From Gammaproteobacteria bacterium (GTDB taxonomy: Bacteria; Pseudomonadota; Gammaproteobacteria; Enterobacterales; Kangiellaceae), in contig JABXIW010000056.1 of the NCBI GenBank assembly GCA_013372875.1, forward strand, positions 11,612-75,611: DNA of 64,000 nucleotides, written 5' to 3'. The notes beneath the pieces are model-generated. The model did not search any database. It saw only the letters and a program-made list of their open reading frames with translations, and was not told the DNA's origin. The position numbers were made by a program, and so were the translations under genes. Within the stretch, counting starts at the first letter, position 1; every line of letters starts with the position of its first letter. Positions 1 through 9,584 of the stretch are shown here, piece by piece.

Positions 1-2022
1 CAATGTTAGTTTGGAATCTAAATTTGGATCGTAGCTAGATTTATTATCAGCTAGAACCAAGTTTAAATTGCCATTAAGCGAACCTTCAAGCTGGATGCTT
101 GAGGGTAGTAGGCTTTTAAATAGTTTAAGATCAAAGTCTTCGGCTCTAACTTCCAAAGCAGGGCTATATTGACTATTATCAAAAGTAAAACACAAATGAC
201 TGCTGGAGTGTGATTCTTGCCAGCAAGCATCTTCAATTCTAACGGTCTTACTAGTATTTAGTTTAAATGCCTTCTGCAGTTGCCAATCAGTGTTTAGTTG
301 TTTATCGGTAACTTGATGCTGTTCGATGGTTGCTAGCCAAACCTTAGCTGTTTGATTGAAACTACCATTTAGATCTAATTTAGAGCTAAGTTCTTTACTG
401 TCTAATTCAATTGTGGCGATATGCTTGCTTAAATTGCCTGAGAGTTGAAAGCCAATGTTAGCTAATACGCTTTCACCAGTCGATAATTCGTCAACTTGAC
501 CAATGATTTTGATGTCCTTATAAGGGTTGCCACTAGCAGTAAAATTTAGTTTTTGTACTTTGTGATGTTTGTATTGCAAATTCTTTGCATTAAATTGCGA
601 GTCTATTATTGGCGATCCAAACGTCCCTGTTATCGAGGATTTGCCAATAATTGATCCTTTAAGATCAGGTGAAAACTTACTCAAAATAGGTGCGTTGATA
701 TCAAACTTGGCATTGACGCTTTCTTCAGTAATAACGCCATATGCTTGAATGCTGTTCGCGCCAAGGTTAATAATGGCACTTTGAATATCAACCAGTTTTT
801 CATTAGCGGTTAACTCAAATTTCGAATCGAACTTTTGCTGATTAATGGTGCCGCTAAAGCTAGTATCTTTTATTGTTAAATCAAATTGCCCATTTAATTG
901 CTTAATACCTAGATTAAAATCACCTTGAATTTCCCCCGCGAGTTGCTTATCCCACTGATGAAGTTCATTAGCCTGTATATTGCCAGTAATGGTTGCAGCA
1001 AGATATTCCCTCCAACTTAAATCAGCTTGAGTGCTTAGCTTTAACGTTTTGGCATCTATATTAAACTGTTCAAAACTTATTTTATCTAAATTACCTTTTC
1101 CTTGCGCTGATAACTGCAATCTTTCTTGATTAAAATGGGCTGGGCCTGTAAATATTATTTGATAATCACTTGGCACACCTGAAATTTCAAGAGAGCCATC
1201 CGTGACCTTTATTTTGTTCGAATTTAGCTGCTGTTGGTAATTCAGTTTTTCCAGTAGTAACTCAACTTCAGGTTCTTTCGAGCTCAAATTAATATGAGCG
1301 CTAACTACACTATCAGCGCTTAAATCATTCTTACCTGTGACTTTAATATTTTTCACTAATTTGATATTAGCCAAGTCGCCAGCAATAGAGCCGGCACCAT
1401 TAATACTAGTATCAGCTTGACTTAACTGCCATTGATGTTGGCTTTTAAAATTCAAGGTTTTAGTAAGGTGTAGTTCTATATCTGAATTTAAATCTATTGC
1501 TTCAGATTTCAGTTTTAATTGCTTAACATCGATTAGATTATCTTCCGCTTTTAACGTTAGGCTCAGTTCATTAATAGTGTAATCTTGTTCACCATTTGAA
1601 ATTTTAGTGTTCTCAAAAATAAGATGCTCAACTTGAATTCGAAATGGTAATGAGAGTCCTGCAAATTCAGGCGATTCAGAGGAGGGTGCTTGCTTCTTAG
1701 TAACTAAGAGAGAGTCTACAATGTTTATTTCATCTATCACATAACTCTGACTGAACAAATTATAGCTATTCATTTGCCAATTCAGCTGGCCAACTTTAAC
1801 ATTGATGCTTGGGTCTGAGTATTGAACGCCTGAAAGTTTTAATTTTGAGCCCAGTGTGCCTTCAACCTTTTCAATTTCAAGCCCTGCAGTTTGTTTGGTT
1901 ACAAAAGAGATTGCGTTGCGTGTTCCCCATTCAGTATGCAAAATTACTACAGTGCTTATGACTAGCAGTATTGCGATAAGCAACACACTTGCAAGAGTAC
2001 GTTTTAGCCAGCGTTTGATCAT
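1..2022 (-). CDS. tamB: TamB, inner-membrane-anchored translocation/lipid-transport protein (N-terminal 674 residues, runs off window)
   Basis: The reading frame is open from an ATG at 2022 down to base 1, giving exactly 674 codons with no stop. The protein starts MIKRWLKRTLASVLLIAILL, a basic N-terminus followed by one membrane-spanning anchor. After it comes a long series of amphipathic beta-rich stretches without catalytic motifs, as expected for the AsmA-like/TamB repeat bridge in the periplasm. TamB pairs with the outer-membrane TamA and takes part in assembling some outer-membrane proteins and in phospholipid transport between the membranes. The start codon overlaps the tamA stop as ATGA, which indicates translational coupling and a tamA-tamB operon. 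The C-terminal DUF490 domain lies outside the window. Confidence 0.9.
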   Translation of the reverse strand, partial: MIKRWLKRTLASVLLIAILLVISTVVILHTEWGTRNAISFVTKQTAGLEIEKVEGTLGSKLKLSGVQYSDPSINVKVGQLNWQMNSYNLFSQSYVIDEINIVDSLLVTKKQAPSSESPEFAGLSLPFRIQVEHLIFENTKISNGEQDYTINELSLTLKAEDNLIDVKQLKLKSEAIDLNSDIELHLTKTLNFKSQHQWQLSQADTSINGAGSIAGDLANIKLVKNIKVTGKNDLSADSVVSAHINLSSKEPEVELLLEKLNYQQQLNSNKIKVTDGSLEISGVPSDYQIIFTGPAHFNQERLQLSAQGKGNLDKISFEQFNIDAKTLKLSTQADLSWREYLAATITGNIQANELHQWDKQLAGEIQGDFNLGIKQLNGQFDLTIKDTSFSGTINQQKFDSKFELTANEKLVDIQSAIINLGANSIQAYGVITEESVNAKFDINAPILSKFSPDLKGSIIGKSSITGTFGSPIIDSQFNAKNLQYKHHKVQKLNFTASGNPYKDIKIIGQVDELSTGESVLANIGFQLSGNLSKHIATIELDSKELSSKLDLNGSFNQTAKVWLATIEQHQVTDKQLNTDWQLQKAFKLNTSKTVRIEDACWQESHSSSHLCFTFDNSQYSPALEVRAEDFDLKLFKSLLPSSIQLEGSLNGNLNLVLADNKSSYDPNLDSKLTL

Positions 2023-3740
2023 AAATCCGGCCCTAAACTTAGGTGTAATCGAATTTGATCTTGATCGCTATCAATTGGTGCAGCTAGATCTAATCGAATT
2101 GGACCTATTGGTGAAATCCAACGTAAACCGATCCCCAAGCTTTTTTGAAAATCAGGAGAATCATTAAAAGCAGAGCCAATATCGCTGAAAACAGCAAAAG
2201 CCCAGCTTTCAGCAAATCGATAATCATATTCGATACTTGCCACAGCTAAATGCTTACCACCTATAAAGTCGCCCGTGTCGTCTTGAGGTGAAATCGTTCG
2301 ATAATCAACCCCCCGAACGCTATTATCACCTCCAGCAAAAAAACGATAGTCCAAGGGGAGGTCAGTTAAATCTGAGGTTAAACTGGTACCAACTTCTGCG
2401 CGGTAAATAAGTCGATGTTTAGGGGCAAATGTACTGATACCTTTATAAGCCGCTGAGACTTGCAAGAAAGTTGCATCTGAAGCAAGCTGTTCATGTGCAC
2501 CTTGAATTTCAGTTTGAAAGCGAAAACCTTGGTCAGGTAATACTGGATTATCGGTGCTAATATAATTCCAACTGGTTCCTGGAACGACTAAAAACGAGCT
2601 ACCTTCATCAATACCAGTATCAAATTCATCATAAACTAGATCAATAAAGTTTGTAGTTTTCCAGCCGCTTGGCAGGACTCTAGTCTTGCTAATTCCGAAT
2701 TTACTACTTTTGCTTTGAGTAATGTCTGTTAACTCTTCTTTGAAACCTAAATCAAGACTATACCAACTGTTTGCAGGGTTGCTTTGACTAGGGAGTTTTA
2801 AACCGGCCGTAAGCTCCTTAACTACATCGGATAAACTGAGTTTTGATGAAAATTGATAGCCTTTATCATTCAGCTGACGATTATTGTAGTCGAATCTAAA
2901 TCGAGTTTTAGTGTCCGTTGAGAAACCAACGCCAACTGAGTAATCGATTCTGTTCTGTTTGGTTAATATGATTTTAACTGGCACCTTGCCATTCTTGGCA
3001 CTATCCCGCTGTAAACTAACGCTCGCGCTTGCAAAGTAATTACTATCTAAAATTTTATTACGAGCTTTAAATAAGTCACTGTTTGTGAACCATTGTTCTG
3101 CTTTAAGAGGAACCAAGGCTTCAACAAAGCTTTGATCTAAAAACTGAGGTTCTTGAACAACTTCGACTTCACCTAGTCTGTAGCGTTGTCCAGTATTGAT
3201 ATGTAAATTGATTTTTGCACTGTGATCTTGTCTTGAAATTAAAATTTCAGCTTTGGAAAACTCAAAGTCTAAATAAGCATGTTCTATAGCTATCGACTCT
3301 AGTCTACGTTTAAGTTGGCTGTAATGCTTATCAACTAAAATATCGCCAACTTTTAAGGGGAACCTTTCTATCGCTGCTACAAAGTTTTTGTCCGATTTCC
3401 CTGAGCCGTTCAACGATATATCAACGAGCTCGACTTTAATGGCCTGATTAAGTTTTATATTAGCATCCAATTGCAAGCAAGTCTGATTGCTGTCTTTTAC
3501 TTCTAAGGTTAGGCTTGGCGAATAAAACCCGAAAGGTTGGGTTGCTTTGGTAATTGTTTTCTCTAAATCAAGTCGGTATTTCTCTAAGTTATTCGCCGGC
3601 TCTAAACAGTCGCTAGCCTGGCTAGCAACAAGCAGCTTGATGTTATCCAATACCTCACCACTGATACCTCGAATTGTTAAATTGCTGGCTTGCAGCGGTA
3701 GTGCCAACATGCAGAGAATTAGTACAAGGCAAGCCTTCAT
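2019..3740 (-). CDS. tamA: TamA, outer-membrane Omp85-family translocation protein
   Basis: This is an outer-membrane beta-barrel of the Omp85 family, partner of TamB. From the ATG at 3740 the product is 573 residues, the usual TamA length, and begins with a good signal peptide (MKACLVLILCMLALPLQA). The frame is open further upstream to a TTG at 3827, but that adds 29 residues in front of the signal peptide, so I take 3740. POTRA-like segments fill the N-terminal half. The C-terminal half is a barrel with the typical FAGGDNSVRGVDYR stretch (the RGY-type motif of Omp85 L6) and ends in an outer-membrane signature (RLHLSLGPDL). It is coupled to tamB by a 4-bp overlap. Confidence 0.93.
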   Translation of the reverse strand: MKACLVLILCMLALPLQASNLTIRGISGEVLDNIKLLVASQASDCLEPANNLEKYRLDLEKTITKATQPFGFYSPSLTLEVKDSNQTCLQLDANIKLNQAIKVELVDISLNGSGKSDKNFVAAIERFPLKVGDILVDKHYSQLKRRLESIAIEHAYLDFEFSKAEILISRQDHSAKINLHINTGQRYRLGEVEVVQEPQFLDQSFVEALVPLKAEQWFTNSDLFKARNKILDSNYFASASVSLQRDSAKNGKVPVKIILTKQNRIDYSVGVGFSTDTKTRFRFDYNNRQLNDKGYQFSSKLSLSDVVKELTAGLKLPSQSNPANSWYSLDLGFKEELTDITQSKSSKFGISKTRVLPSGWKTTNFIDLVYDEFDTGIDEGSSFLVVPGTSWNYISTDNPVLPDQGFRFQTEIQGAHEQLASDATFLQVSAAYKGISTFAPKHRLIYRAEVGTSLTSDLTDLPLDYRFFAGGDNSVRGVDYRTISPQDDTGDFIGGKHLAVASIEYDYRFAESWAFAVFSDIGSAFNDSPDFQKSLGIGLRWISPIGPIRLDLAAPIDSDQDQIRLHLSLGPDL

Positions 3741-3898
3741 ATTTCTGAATGATGATAAGATGGAGTAACAAAATGTGCGCAAGCAAAATCCAATTAGCTT
3801 AAAAATTTTTCCAAACACAAGTAGCAATGATTGCTAGACAAACGGCTAAGCTAATTTTATCCTTTATGACAAGCCATGACTATAAAAATCACTAAATC

Positions 3899-4762
3899 AT
3901 GTTTGAGTTTTTGAAGCAGCCCGCTATTTCCATTTCTGATAACAGCTATATCAGCTGGTGGCAAATAATATTAGCCATTGGTCTTGTGGTATTGGCTTGG
4001 TTTCTAAGCTACAGCATCGCCAAATTTACTGGCAAGAAACTTTCAAATGCCTCAAGAATTGACAAAACTACTGTGGCCATCATCCAAAAGATTATTTTCT
4101 TTGCGACCTTAATTCTGGTTTTTTTATTAATTTTGTCATTTCTGGATATTCCTCTTACCGCATTCGCCTTTATTTCAGGTGGCGTTGCAATAGGACTAGG
4201 GTTTGGAGCGAAAAATATCATCGAAAACTTTTTAAGTGGCTGGATTTTAATGTCAGAAAGACCAATACGGATTGGCGATTATATTGAGCTCGACTCAAGC
4301 TATGGTACTGTTATTTCTATTGGTAACCGTTCGACAATCGTTAAACGCATCGATGGTGTGCACATTACTATTCCAAATAGCCAAATTTTAGAGTCGAAGA
4401 TCGTAAATTGGTCGTTAATTGACCCATTCGTCAGAACCACGGTGCGAGTTGGTGTTAGCTACGGCTCTGACGTCAAGTTAGTAGACAAACTGCTTTTAGA
4501 AATTTGTCAGGAGCATCCTGACCTTTTACAAGATCCTGTGCCTAGGATCGTGTTCGAAGATTTTGGTGATAACGCCCTTATTTTTGATGTTTTCTTCTGG
4601 GTGAGTTTAAAGCAGGGGAGAGAGCTTAGGTTAATTCGAAGTGAGCTGCGACATGCCATCAATCAAAAGTTTAATGAGCACGGAGTGGTTATTGCATTTC
4701 CTCAGCGTGACGTGCATTTGCACCTCGATAAAGGTGGGCCTTTATTTGGAGACCAACAATGA
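3899..4762 (+). CDS. Small-conductance mechanosensitive channel, MscS family
   Basis: The 287-residue protein has the MscS family plan: an N-terminal membrane region with about three helices, the pore helix region (GGVAIGLGFGAKNIIENFLS, residues about 95-115), a beta domain with GDYIELDSSYGTVISIGNRS and a C-terminal alpha/beta domain. Channels of this family open under membrane tension and release solutes during hypo-osmotic shock. The length is like E. coli MscS (286 residues), so this is a minimal member without extra N-terminal helices. It overlaps the next gene by 4 bp (ATGA), so the two are probably co-transcribed. It is divergent from tamA, with 158 bp between the chosen starts. Confidence 0.92.
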   Translation: MFEFLKQPAISISDNSYISWWQIILAIGLVVLAWFLSYSIAKFTGKKLSNASRIDKTTVAIIQKIIFFATLILVFLLILSFLDIPLTAFAFISGGVAIGLGFGAKNIIENFLSGWILMSERPIRIGDYIELDSSYGTVISIGNRSTIVKRIDGVHITIPNSQILESKIVNWSLIDPFVRTTVRVGVSYGSDVKLVDKLLLEICQEHPDLLQDPVPRIVFEDFGDNALIFDVFFWVSLKQGRELRLIRSELRHAINQKFNEHGVVIAFPQRDVHLHLDKGGPLFGDQQ

Positions 4763-5703
4763 ACCAAAACTTTTCGCAGCTTTTGCTTGATGGTGAAGGT
4801 GGCATAGCAAAAGATGGCTCTGGAACGGATCCTAGCTGGACCCATTTAAACTTTGAATCGAGTCAGGGTATCGAATGGATTAAGAAACAAGCCAATATTT
4901 CCGACCATAGCATGGAGCTATTGTTATCAGGCGATACTCGTCCTCGTTGTTTAATTGATGATGATGGCTCAATAAATTTGTGTCTCAGAGGAATTAATTT
5001 AAATCCCAATTCATCACCAGAAGACATGATCTCGCTGCGTTTATGGCTAAAAGGCAATACATTTATTAGTTGTAATCGAAGAGAAAGTCAGTCGATTAAT
5101 CGGCTTTATGACAAGCTGAACAAAAGGCAAGGACCAAAAACTGCAGATGAGCTTTTACTTGGCCTAATTGAAGAGTTAGCGAGTATTAGTGAAAGTTTTA
5201 TGGAAACTCTAGAGTCAGAATTGGATCTACAAGAAGATCAAATTGCAATGGCTAAGTTTGAAGTGTTTAACCCTAAAATGAGCCGACTAAGAAGGCAGAT
5301 AGCAACCATAAAGCGTTTCTTAACTCCGCAGAAAGAAGCGCTAGAGCGTCTTTATCGCACTAAAAATAGTAGCTTCAGTGAACATTTTTACGAATCTTTG
5401 TACGTTCAACTGGATAAGTTTATTTTAATGCTTGAGAACATGGACCTGCTAAGAGAGCGGATCATAGTGCTGCAAGAGCAGTTTATGGGATACATTAGCC
5501 ATGAGCAAAATAGCCGTTTATATTTGTTGGCTATTATCTCGGCAATTTTCTTACCACTTACTTTTTTATCGGGTTTGTTAGGCATGAATGTGGGCGGCTT
5601 GCCAGGCTTGGAGAATACTAATGCCTTTTGGATTGTCAGTGGGTTTTGTTTAGTGGTCGCTGTCGGCTTACTGATATGGTTTAAAAGGAAAAAGTGGTTC
5701 TAA
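4759..5703 (+). CDS. CorA/ZntB-type divalent-cation transporter
   Basis: The protein is 314 residues, with a large soluble N-terminal alpha/beta domain, a long helical stalk (residues about 130-245) and two C-terminal membrane helices. The family signature is present as GMNVGGLPG at about residue 275, just after the first helix. The extended form GMN-x-GGLPG, and the lack of an EEN-type loop, fit the ZntB branch (zinc transport) better than classic magnesium CorA; this sub-assignment is an inference. It sits in the membrane as a pentamer in known relatives. It is coupled to the upstream mscS-like gene and converges on phr, whose stop is only 3 bases away. Confidence 0.85.
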   Translation: MNQNFSQLLLDGEGGIAKDGSGTDPSWTHLNFESSQGIEWIKKQANISDHSMELLLSGDTRPRCLIDDDGSINLCLRGINLNPNSSPEDMISLRLWLKGNTFISCNRRESQSINRLYDKLNKRQGPKTADELLLGLIEELASISESFMETLESELDLQEDQIAMAKFEVFNPKMSRLRRQIATIKRFLTPQKEALERLYRTKNSSFSEHFYESLYVQLDKFILMLENMDLLRERIIVLQEQFMGYISHEQNSRLYLLAIISAIFLPLTFLSGLLGMNVGGLPGLENTNAFWIVSGFCLVVAVGLLIWFKRKKWF

Positions 5704-5705
5704 CA

Positions 5706-7085
5706 CTAAGCTAGTAAACTAATAGCTCTTTTTCGCGCTTCTTTGTAATTAATAATTGGCATTGGATAATTGCAAGCCTTTCTCTGCTCAGCTGATGGCT
5801 CATGGATGCTTTTGCTGTCCAACTCAGTTAACTCGGGAACAAGTTTTTTAATAAATGCACCATGTGGATCAAATCGTTTTGATTGAGCTGTTGGGTTCAT
5901 AATTCGAAAGTAGGGCGCGCTATCAGCTCCAGTTGAGGAGCACCATTGCCAACCACCATTATTTGAAGCAAAATCACCATCGATCAGCGTTTGCATGAAA
6001 TACTTTTCCCCCCAGCGCCAATCAACCAAACATAATTTGTTGAGAAACATGGCTGCATTCATGCGCAAACGATTGTGCATCCAGCCCGTTTGATTAAGCT
6101 GACGCATTGCTGCATCTATGATGGGGAAACCAGTTTGACCCTTGCACCAAGCAGAAAAAAGTTCAAAGTTATTTTCCCAAGGTTCAGATGCATTCTCTTT
6201 ATAAGGCAGATGTTTAACTATCTCTGGATTATCAATCACGATTTGTCGATAAAAATCTCGCCAAATTAGCTCTGATAACCATGTGTCTTTATAAAAGCTT
6301 AGCTCATCGCCATTGTAAAAATCGTATAATCGCTCAGTACATTGCTGCGCAGAAATTGTGCCCACGGTTAAGTGAGGTGACACTAAACTAGTACCCACAA
6401 TAGAGGGGATATCTCTATCTTGGGAGTAATCAGTAACCGTTGAAATAAACTTTTCTAAGCGGCGACGGGCTGCTTGACTACCTGCTTGCCAAATATCACG
6501 ACGATAATCTTGAGCAAAATCACTTTCAAACACGTCACAAGTAGTGACATCAGAATCTTGTTTAGAAGGAGCTGGCCATGAAACGGGCTTTTTCTGCTTG
6601 TGTTGCTCGATCCAAGCCTTTTTATAAGGTGTAAATACGCGATAAGGCTCGCCACCAGCTTTGCGAACGCTACTGGGAGGTAAAATCAGATCGCAATCAT
6701 AAGATTTGATTTCAATACCCTTGTCGCTTACTAACTTTTCGAGAGCAAAGTCACGCGCCACTTCATCAACTAGGTATTCTTTATTAAAGCTAATCGAGCT
6801 TACTTGGTATTTTTCAGAAAGGCTTAATAACTTCTGAGGAATTTCTGAATAATCTGAAACGGTAATAATATGTAGCGGAATATTAAGTGATCGCAAATCT
6901 TCTTTGAGTGCTAGTAATGAATCATAAGTAAAGCCAATTTTACTTGCAGAATCATTATGGGTAATTCGTTGCTCAGTGGCTTCGACGTAAACCCCAATTA
7001 CCACACTATCCAATGAAGCCTGATATAGCGCCGCGTTATCAGTTACTCTCAAATCATTTCTGAACCAAACCAAGGATTTTTTCAA
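5706..7085 (-). CDS. phr: Deoxyribodipyrimidine photolyase (CPD photolyase)
   Basis: This 459-residue flavoprotein repairs cyclobutane pyrimidine dimers using blue light. The N-terminal alpha/beta antenna domain starts SLVWFRNDLRVTDNAAL, the class I photolyase/cryptochrome signature. The C-terminal FAD domain has WLSELIWRDFYRQI, then GWMHNRLRMNAAMFL and DGDFASNNGGWQW, the canonical FAD-binding and substrate-binding motifs. Length and motifs match class I CPD photolyases of gammaproteobacteria. It lies directly downstream of the DUF523/DUF1722 gene on the same strand (14 bp apart), the same pairing as ybgA-phr in E. coli, which suggests one operon. Confidence 0.95.
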   Translation of the reverse strand: MKKSLVWFRNDLRVTDNAALYQASLDSVVIGVYVEATEQRITHNDSASKIGFTYDSLLALKEDLRSLNIPLHIITVSDYSEIPQKLLSLSEKYQVSSISFNKEYLVDEVARDFALEKLVSDKGIEIKSYDCDLILPPSSVRKAGGEPYRVFTPYKKAWIEQHKQKKPVSWPAPSKQDSDVTTCDVFESDFAQDYRRDIWQAGSQAARRRLEKFISTVTDYSQDRDIPSIVGTSLVSPHLTVGTISAQQCTERLYDFYNGDELSFYKDTWLSELIWRDFYRQIVIDNPEIVKHLPYKENASEPWENNFELFSAWCKGQTGFPIIDAAMRQLNQTGWMHNRLRMNAAMFLNKLCLVDWRWGEKYFMQTLIDGDFASNNGGWQWCSSTGADSAPYFRIMNPTAQSKRFDPHGAFIKKLVPELTELDSKSIHEPSAEQRKACNYPMPIINYKEARKRAISLLA

Positions 7086-7099
7086 AGAAATGCTGCCTA

Positions 7100-8056
7100 T
7101 TAAATGTAATTACGCAAACCAAGCTCGATAGGGTGTGGATCTAAGTAGGCCTGATTATTAATATAATCACTACCAAATTGTTTTATATAGTGATTGATTA
7201 AAGTGATTGGCACCATCAAAGTCACGATACCTTTGCGATATTGTTCGATAACCTTTACCAATTCCTGTTTAGCCTCACTAGTAATATCTCGCTTCAAATA
7301 GCCAAAAATATGGTAAAGCACATTGGTATGAGACTTACTGCTGGCTACTTTTTTTAAAGTACCCATTAGCAGCTGCTCATATTCGGTAATTACTTTATCT
7401 GTTTCTTTTTTAGCATTGTTCGCCACTAAGCGACCAAGTTCCTTATAAGCGCTATAACTGTGCGCCATAATCAAATACTTATAACGGCTATGGAAAGCCA
7501 CCAAATTTTTATGCTCTGGCTGCTTTAGCACAGTATTTTGCCATTCATAGTATGCAAAAACGCGGTTGATAAAGTTTTCACGCAACTTGGGATCAGATAA
7601 CCGACCTTCTTCCTCAACTGGCAATTCGGGTCTTAACTGCATAATCTTGCCAATAAATGCACCTTGAGATGATTGGTTAGTGGGGTTGCCATTTTCATGG
7701 TACACCTTGACTCGCTCCATACCGCAACTTGGAGAGTTTCGGATCACAATATAACCATAAATATCTTCTAAAGATGACAAACTAGATTGCGCATAATCAA
7801 CCAGCGCAGTCGTAACATCTTGTGAATGGTCTTCAACCATCTTCACCCGAATATCACCAGCAACATCTACCAAGTGTATTGGTGGGCGAGGGCTGGGCAT
7901 TCCAATACCCATTTCGGGGCAAATGGGCTTGTACTCAAACCAGTCGTTCAATACATCCAAACAATACTTTGAACGCTTATGGCCGCCATCATAGCGAACT
8001 TTGTTACCCATTAAGCAAGAGCTAATAGCTATCTTTATTTTCTTCATAGGTGCCAT
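7100..8056 (-). CDS. DUF523 and DUF1722 domain protein, YbgA-like
   Basis: The 318-residue protein fuses two domains of unknown biochemical function. Residues about 6-150 are DUF523, recognised from KIAISSCLMGNKVRYDGGHK and the cysteine in PICPEMGIGMPSPRPPI. Residues about 165-315 are DUF1722 (YbgA), with a FHSRYKYLIMAHS segment and a helical end. It lies just upstream of phr, a very common association, and has been linked by context to DNA repair or tRNA-thiolation-like chemistry, but no activity is established that I know of. Two in-frame ATGs lie at 8056 and 8047; neither has a strong ribosome site, and the second (MKKIKIAIS) fits the domain start slightly better. Confidence 0.85.
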   Translation of the reverse strand: MAPMKKIKIAISSCLMGNKVRYDGGHKRSKYCLDVLNDWFEYKPICPEMGIGMPSPRPPIHLVDVAGDIRVKMVEDHSQDVTTALVDYAQSSLSSLEDIYGYIVIRNSPSCGMERVKVYHENGNPTNQSSQGAFIGKIMQLRPELPVEEEGRLSDPKLRENFINRVFAYYEWQNTVLKQPEHKNLVAFHSRYKYLIMAHSYSAYKELGRLVANNAKKETDKVITEYEQLLMGTLKKVASSKSHTNVLYHIFGYLKRDITSEAKQELVKVIEQYRKGIVTLMVPITLINHYIKQFGSDYINNQAYLDPHPIELGLRNYI

Positions 8057-8156
8057 TGTATGGAGTATCAGTGAAAGTTAGGTGAATAACATAATCATAA
8101 CATCGAGTTTTAAGTTTTTTGAGTAATTTCCAAATCTTGAACTTAACCAAATAAAA

Positions 8157-8180
8157 AAAGGCTGCATACAAGCAGCCTTT
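8157..8180 (-). terminator. Rho-independent terminator after the Yip1-family gene
   Basis: AAAGGCTGC and GCAGCCTTT form a 9-bp stem around a 6-nt loop. On the minus strand the stem is followed by a run of T, directly after the stop of the gene ending at 8209. It should end transcription before the next minus-strand gene. Confidence 0.8.
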
Positions 8181-8208
8181 GATCAAAATTTGAAATTAGA
8201 ATGTAGTT

Positions 8209-8805
8209 TTATACAGTAAATTCAGGTGCTATTCCTATCCCCCAAAACAGCACACTGATAGCTATTGAGCCGACGGCCAAGACCATAGCAACAGCAATAA
8301 TAGAATTACTGAACATGAAACCTTTTTCTTGATTAACGCCCATCATAATAGGGGTGCCGATAAATAATAAATAAACGGCATAAGCAAGCGCGGCTAGCGT
8401 AACCAAAGTATCTAGCCATAAAATTGGGTATACGCTGACAATGCCCGCTAAAAACAATGGTGTAGCAGAATATACCACCAACGCGAAGCAATCAGCTAGA
8501 CTCGCATCGGATCCATAAGTTTTTGCCATCCAGCGTACAAATTGAGCAAATATGTAAGCTCCCGCCAACATACCAATATAAGCAGCAACTGAAATCATAA
8601 GAGCGCTATTAGGAGTTAGCTTGGTTGACTCTTCTGAGCCTACTTGCCAACCAATATATACCGTTCCAATAAAAGCTGCTGATACCGGAATCAAGGCCAT
8701 TAAGATTAAAAAGCGCACATAAACTTTCTGCACTGTAAATTGTTTTGCCTTGATTGCGTGCCAAGTTTCTTCTGGGTTATAAAGCAAGTTAAAACGATTT
8801 TTCAT
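8209..8805 (-). CDS. Yip1-family multi-pass membrane protein
   Basis: The 198-residue protein starts MKNRFNLLYNPEETWHAIKA, the short cytosolic lead typical of bacterial Yip1/YIPF (DUF1282-type) proteins, with the PEETW motif. About five hydrophobic helices follow. The biochemical role of bacterial members is not known. It lies 13 bp downstream of the Fnr-type regulator gene and is followed by a strong terminator, so it is probably the last gene of that transcript. No catalytic residues are evident. Confidence 0.75.
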   Translation of the reverse strand: MKNRFNLLYNPEETWHAIKAKQFTVQKVYVRFLILMALIPVSAAFIGTVYIGWQVGSEESTKLTPNSALMISVAAYIGMLAGAYIFAQFVRWMAKTYGSDASLADCFALVVYSATPLFLAGIVSVYPILWLDTLVTLAALAYAVYLLFIGTPIMMGVNQEKGFMFSNSIIAVAMVLAVGSIAISVLFWGIGIAPEFTV

Positions 8806-8817
8806 GGTAACTCCCGT

Positions 8818-9546
8818 CTAATTGACATGACAACTGGTGCCAGCAAACTGGCTTAACTGTTGCATGTTTATTATGTTTATTTCTTTTTGTTTGAGCTCTA
8901 ATAATTCGAGCTTGTTTAACTTTTTAAATAAGCGACTAATGGTTTCAACTGCCATACCAAGATAGTTAGCTATATCCACTTGAGTCATCGGCAATTGAAA
9001 GCGATCTGATGCTAAGCCACGGTTGGCATAACGACGCGAAAGATTGATGATAAAAGCGGCCAGCCTTTGTTCGGAATTTTTCTTATTGAGCAATAAAAAT
9101 AGAGCCTTATCATCTTGAATTTCATTGCTCATGATTTTCAACAACTGACTTCTTAATCCAGGGATCTGCCCAGCCAAAATATCCAGCTTGTTGTAGGGAA
9201 GGGCGCATACCAGCGATGTATCTAAGGCTTTGGCGAAACTCTGGTGAGTATTATCGGCAATAGCGTCAAGACCTATGATCTCGCCTGGCAAATAAAAGCC
9301 AGTTATTTGCTCTGTACCATCAGAATCTAAAGTGTAAGTTTTTAGACAGCCAGAACGAACCGCATATAAAGACTCGAGCGGATCACCATAACGAAAGAGC
9401 ACATCATCTTTTTGATAGGGTTTGCGGCGCTTGACGATACTATCAAGGTGTTCAATTTCGGCATCCGCTAACATCACTGGTAAACACAGTCGGCTAATAC
9501 TGCAACTTTGGCACTTAATTTGCTCTAGGTTCATCATCATAGACAT
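8818..9546 (-). CDS. fnr: Fnr/Anr-type oxygen-sensing transcription regulator
   Basis: The protein is 242 residues with a cyclic-nucleotide-binding fold (about 25-150), a dimer helix and a C-terminal winged helix. Cysteines 12, 15 and 21 in the N-terminal KCQSCSISRLC segment plus Cys114 (SLVCALPY) match the four ligands of the oxygen-labile 4Fe-4S cluster of Fnr. The recognition helix contains ETISRLFKKL, with the E-x2-SR pattern that reads TTGAT half-sites. It should activate anaerobic and microaerobic genes; such a site lies upstream of hemN (11001) and a second candidate upstream of ccoN (19643). Its position beside hemN and the cbb3 oxidase genes supports that role. Several ATGs cluster at the start, so the exact start is uncertain by a few codons. 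Confidence 0.93.
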   Translation of the reverse strand: MSMMMNLEQIKCQSCSISRLCLPVMLADAEIEHLDSIVKRRKPYQKDDVLFRYGDPLESLYAVRSGCLKTYTLDSDGTEQITGFYLPGEIIGLDAIADNTHQSFAKALDTSLVCALPYNKLDILAGQIPGLRSQLLKIMSNEIQDDKALFLLLNKKNSEQRLAAFIINLSRRYANRGLASDRFQLPMTQVDIANYLGMAVETISRLFKKLNKLELLELKQKEINIINMQQLSQFAGTSCHVN

Positions 9547-9584
9547 AGATAATCAGTAGTGGTGAGTTTATCAATTAAAGCCAT

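Noticed and set aside
3741..3827. Upstream extension of TamA from a TTG start
   Set aside because: It would put 29 residues in front of a clean signal peptide; the ATG at 3740 fits the family length.
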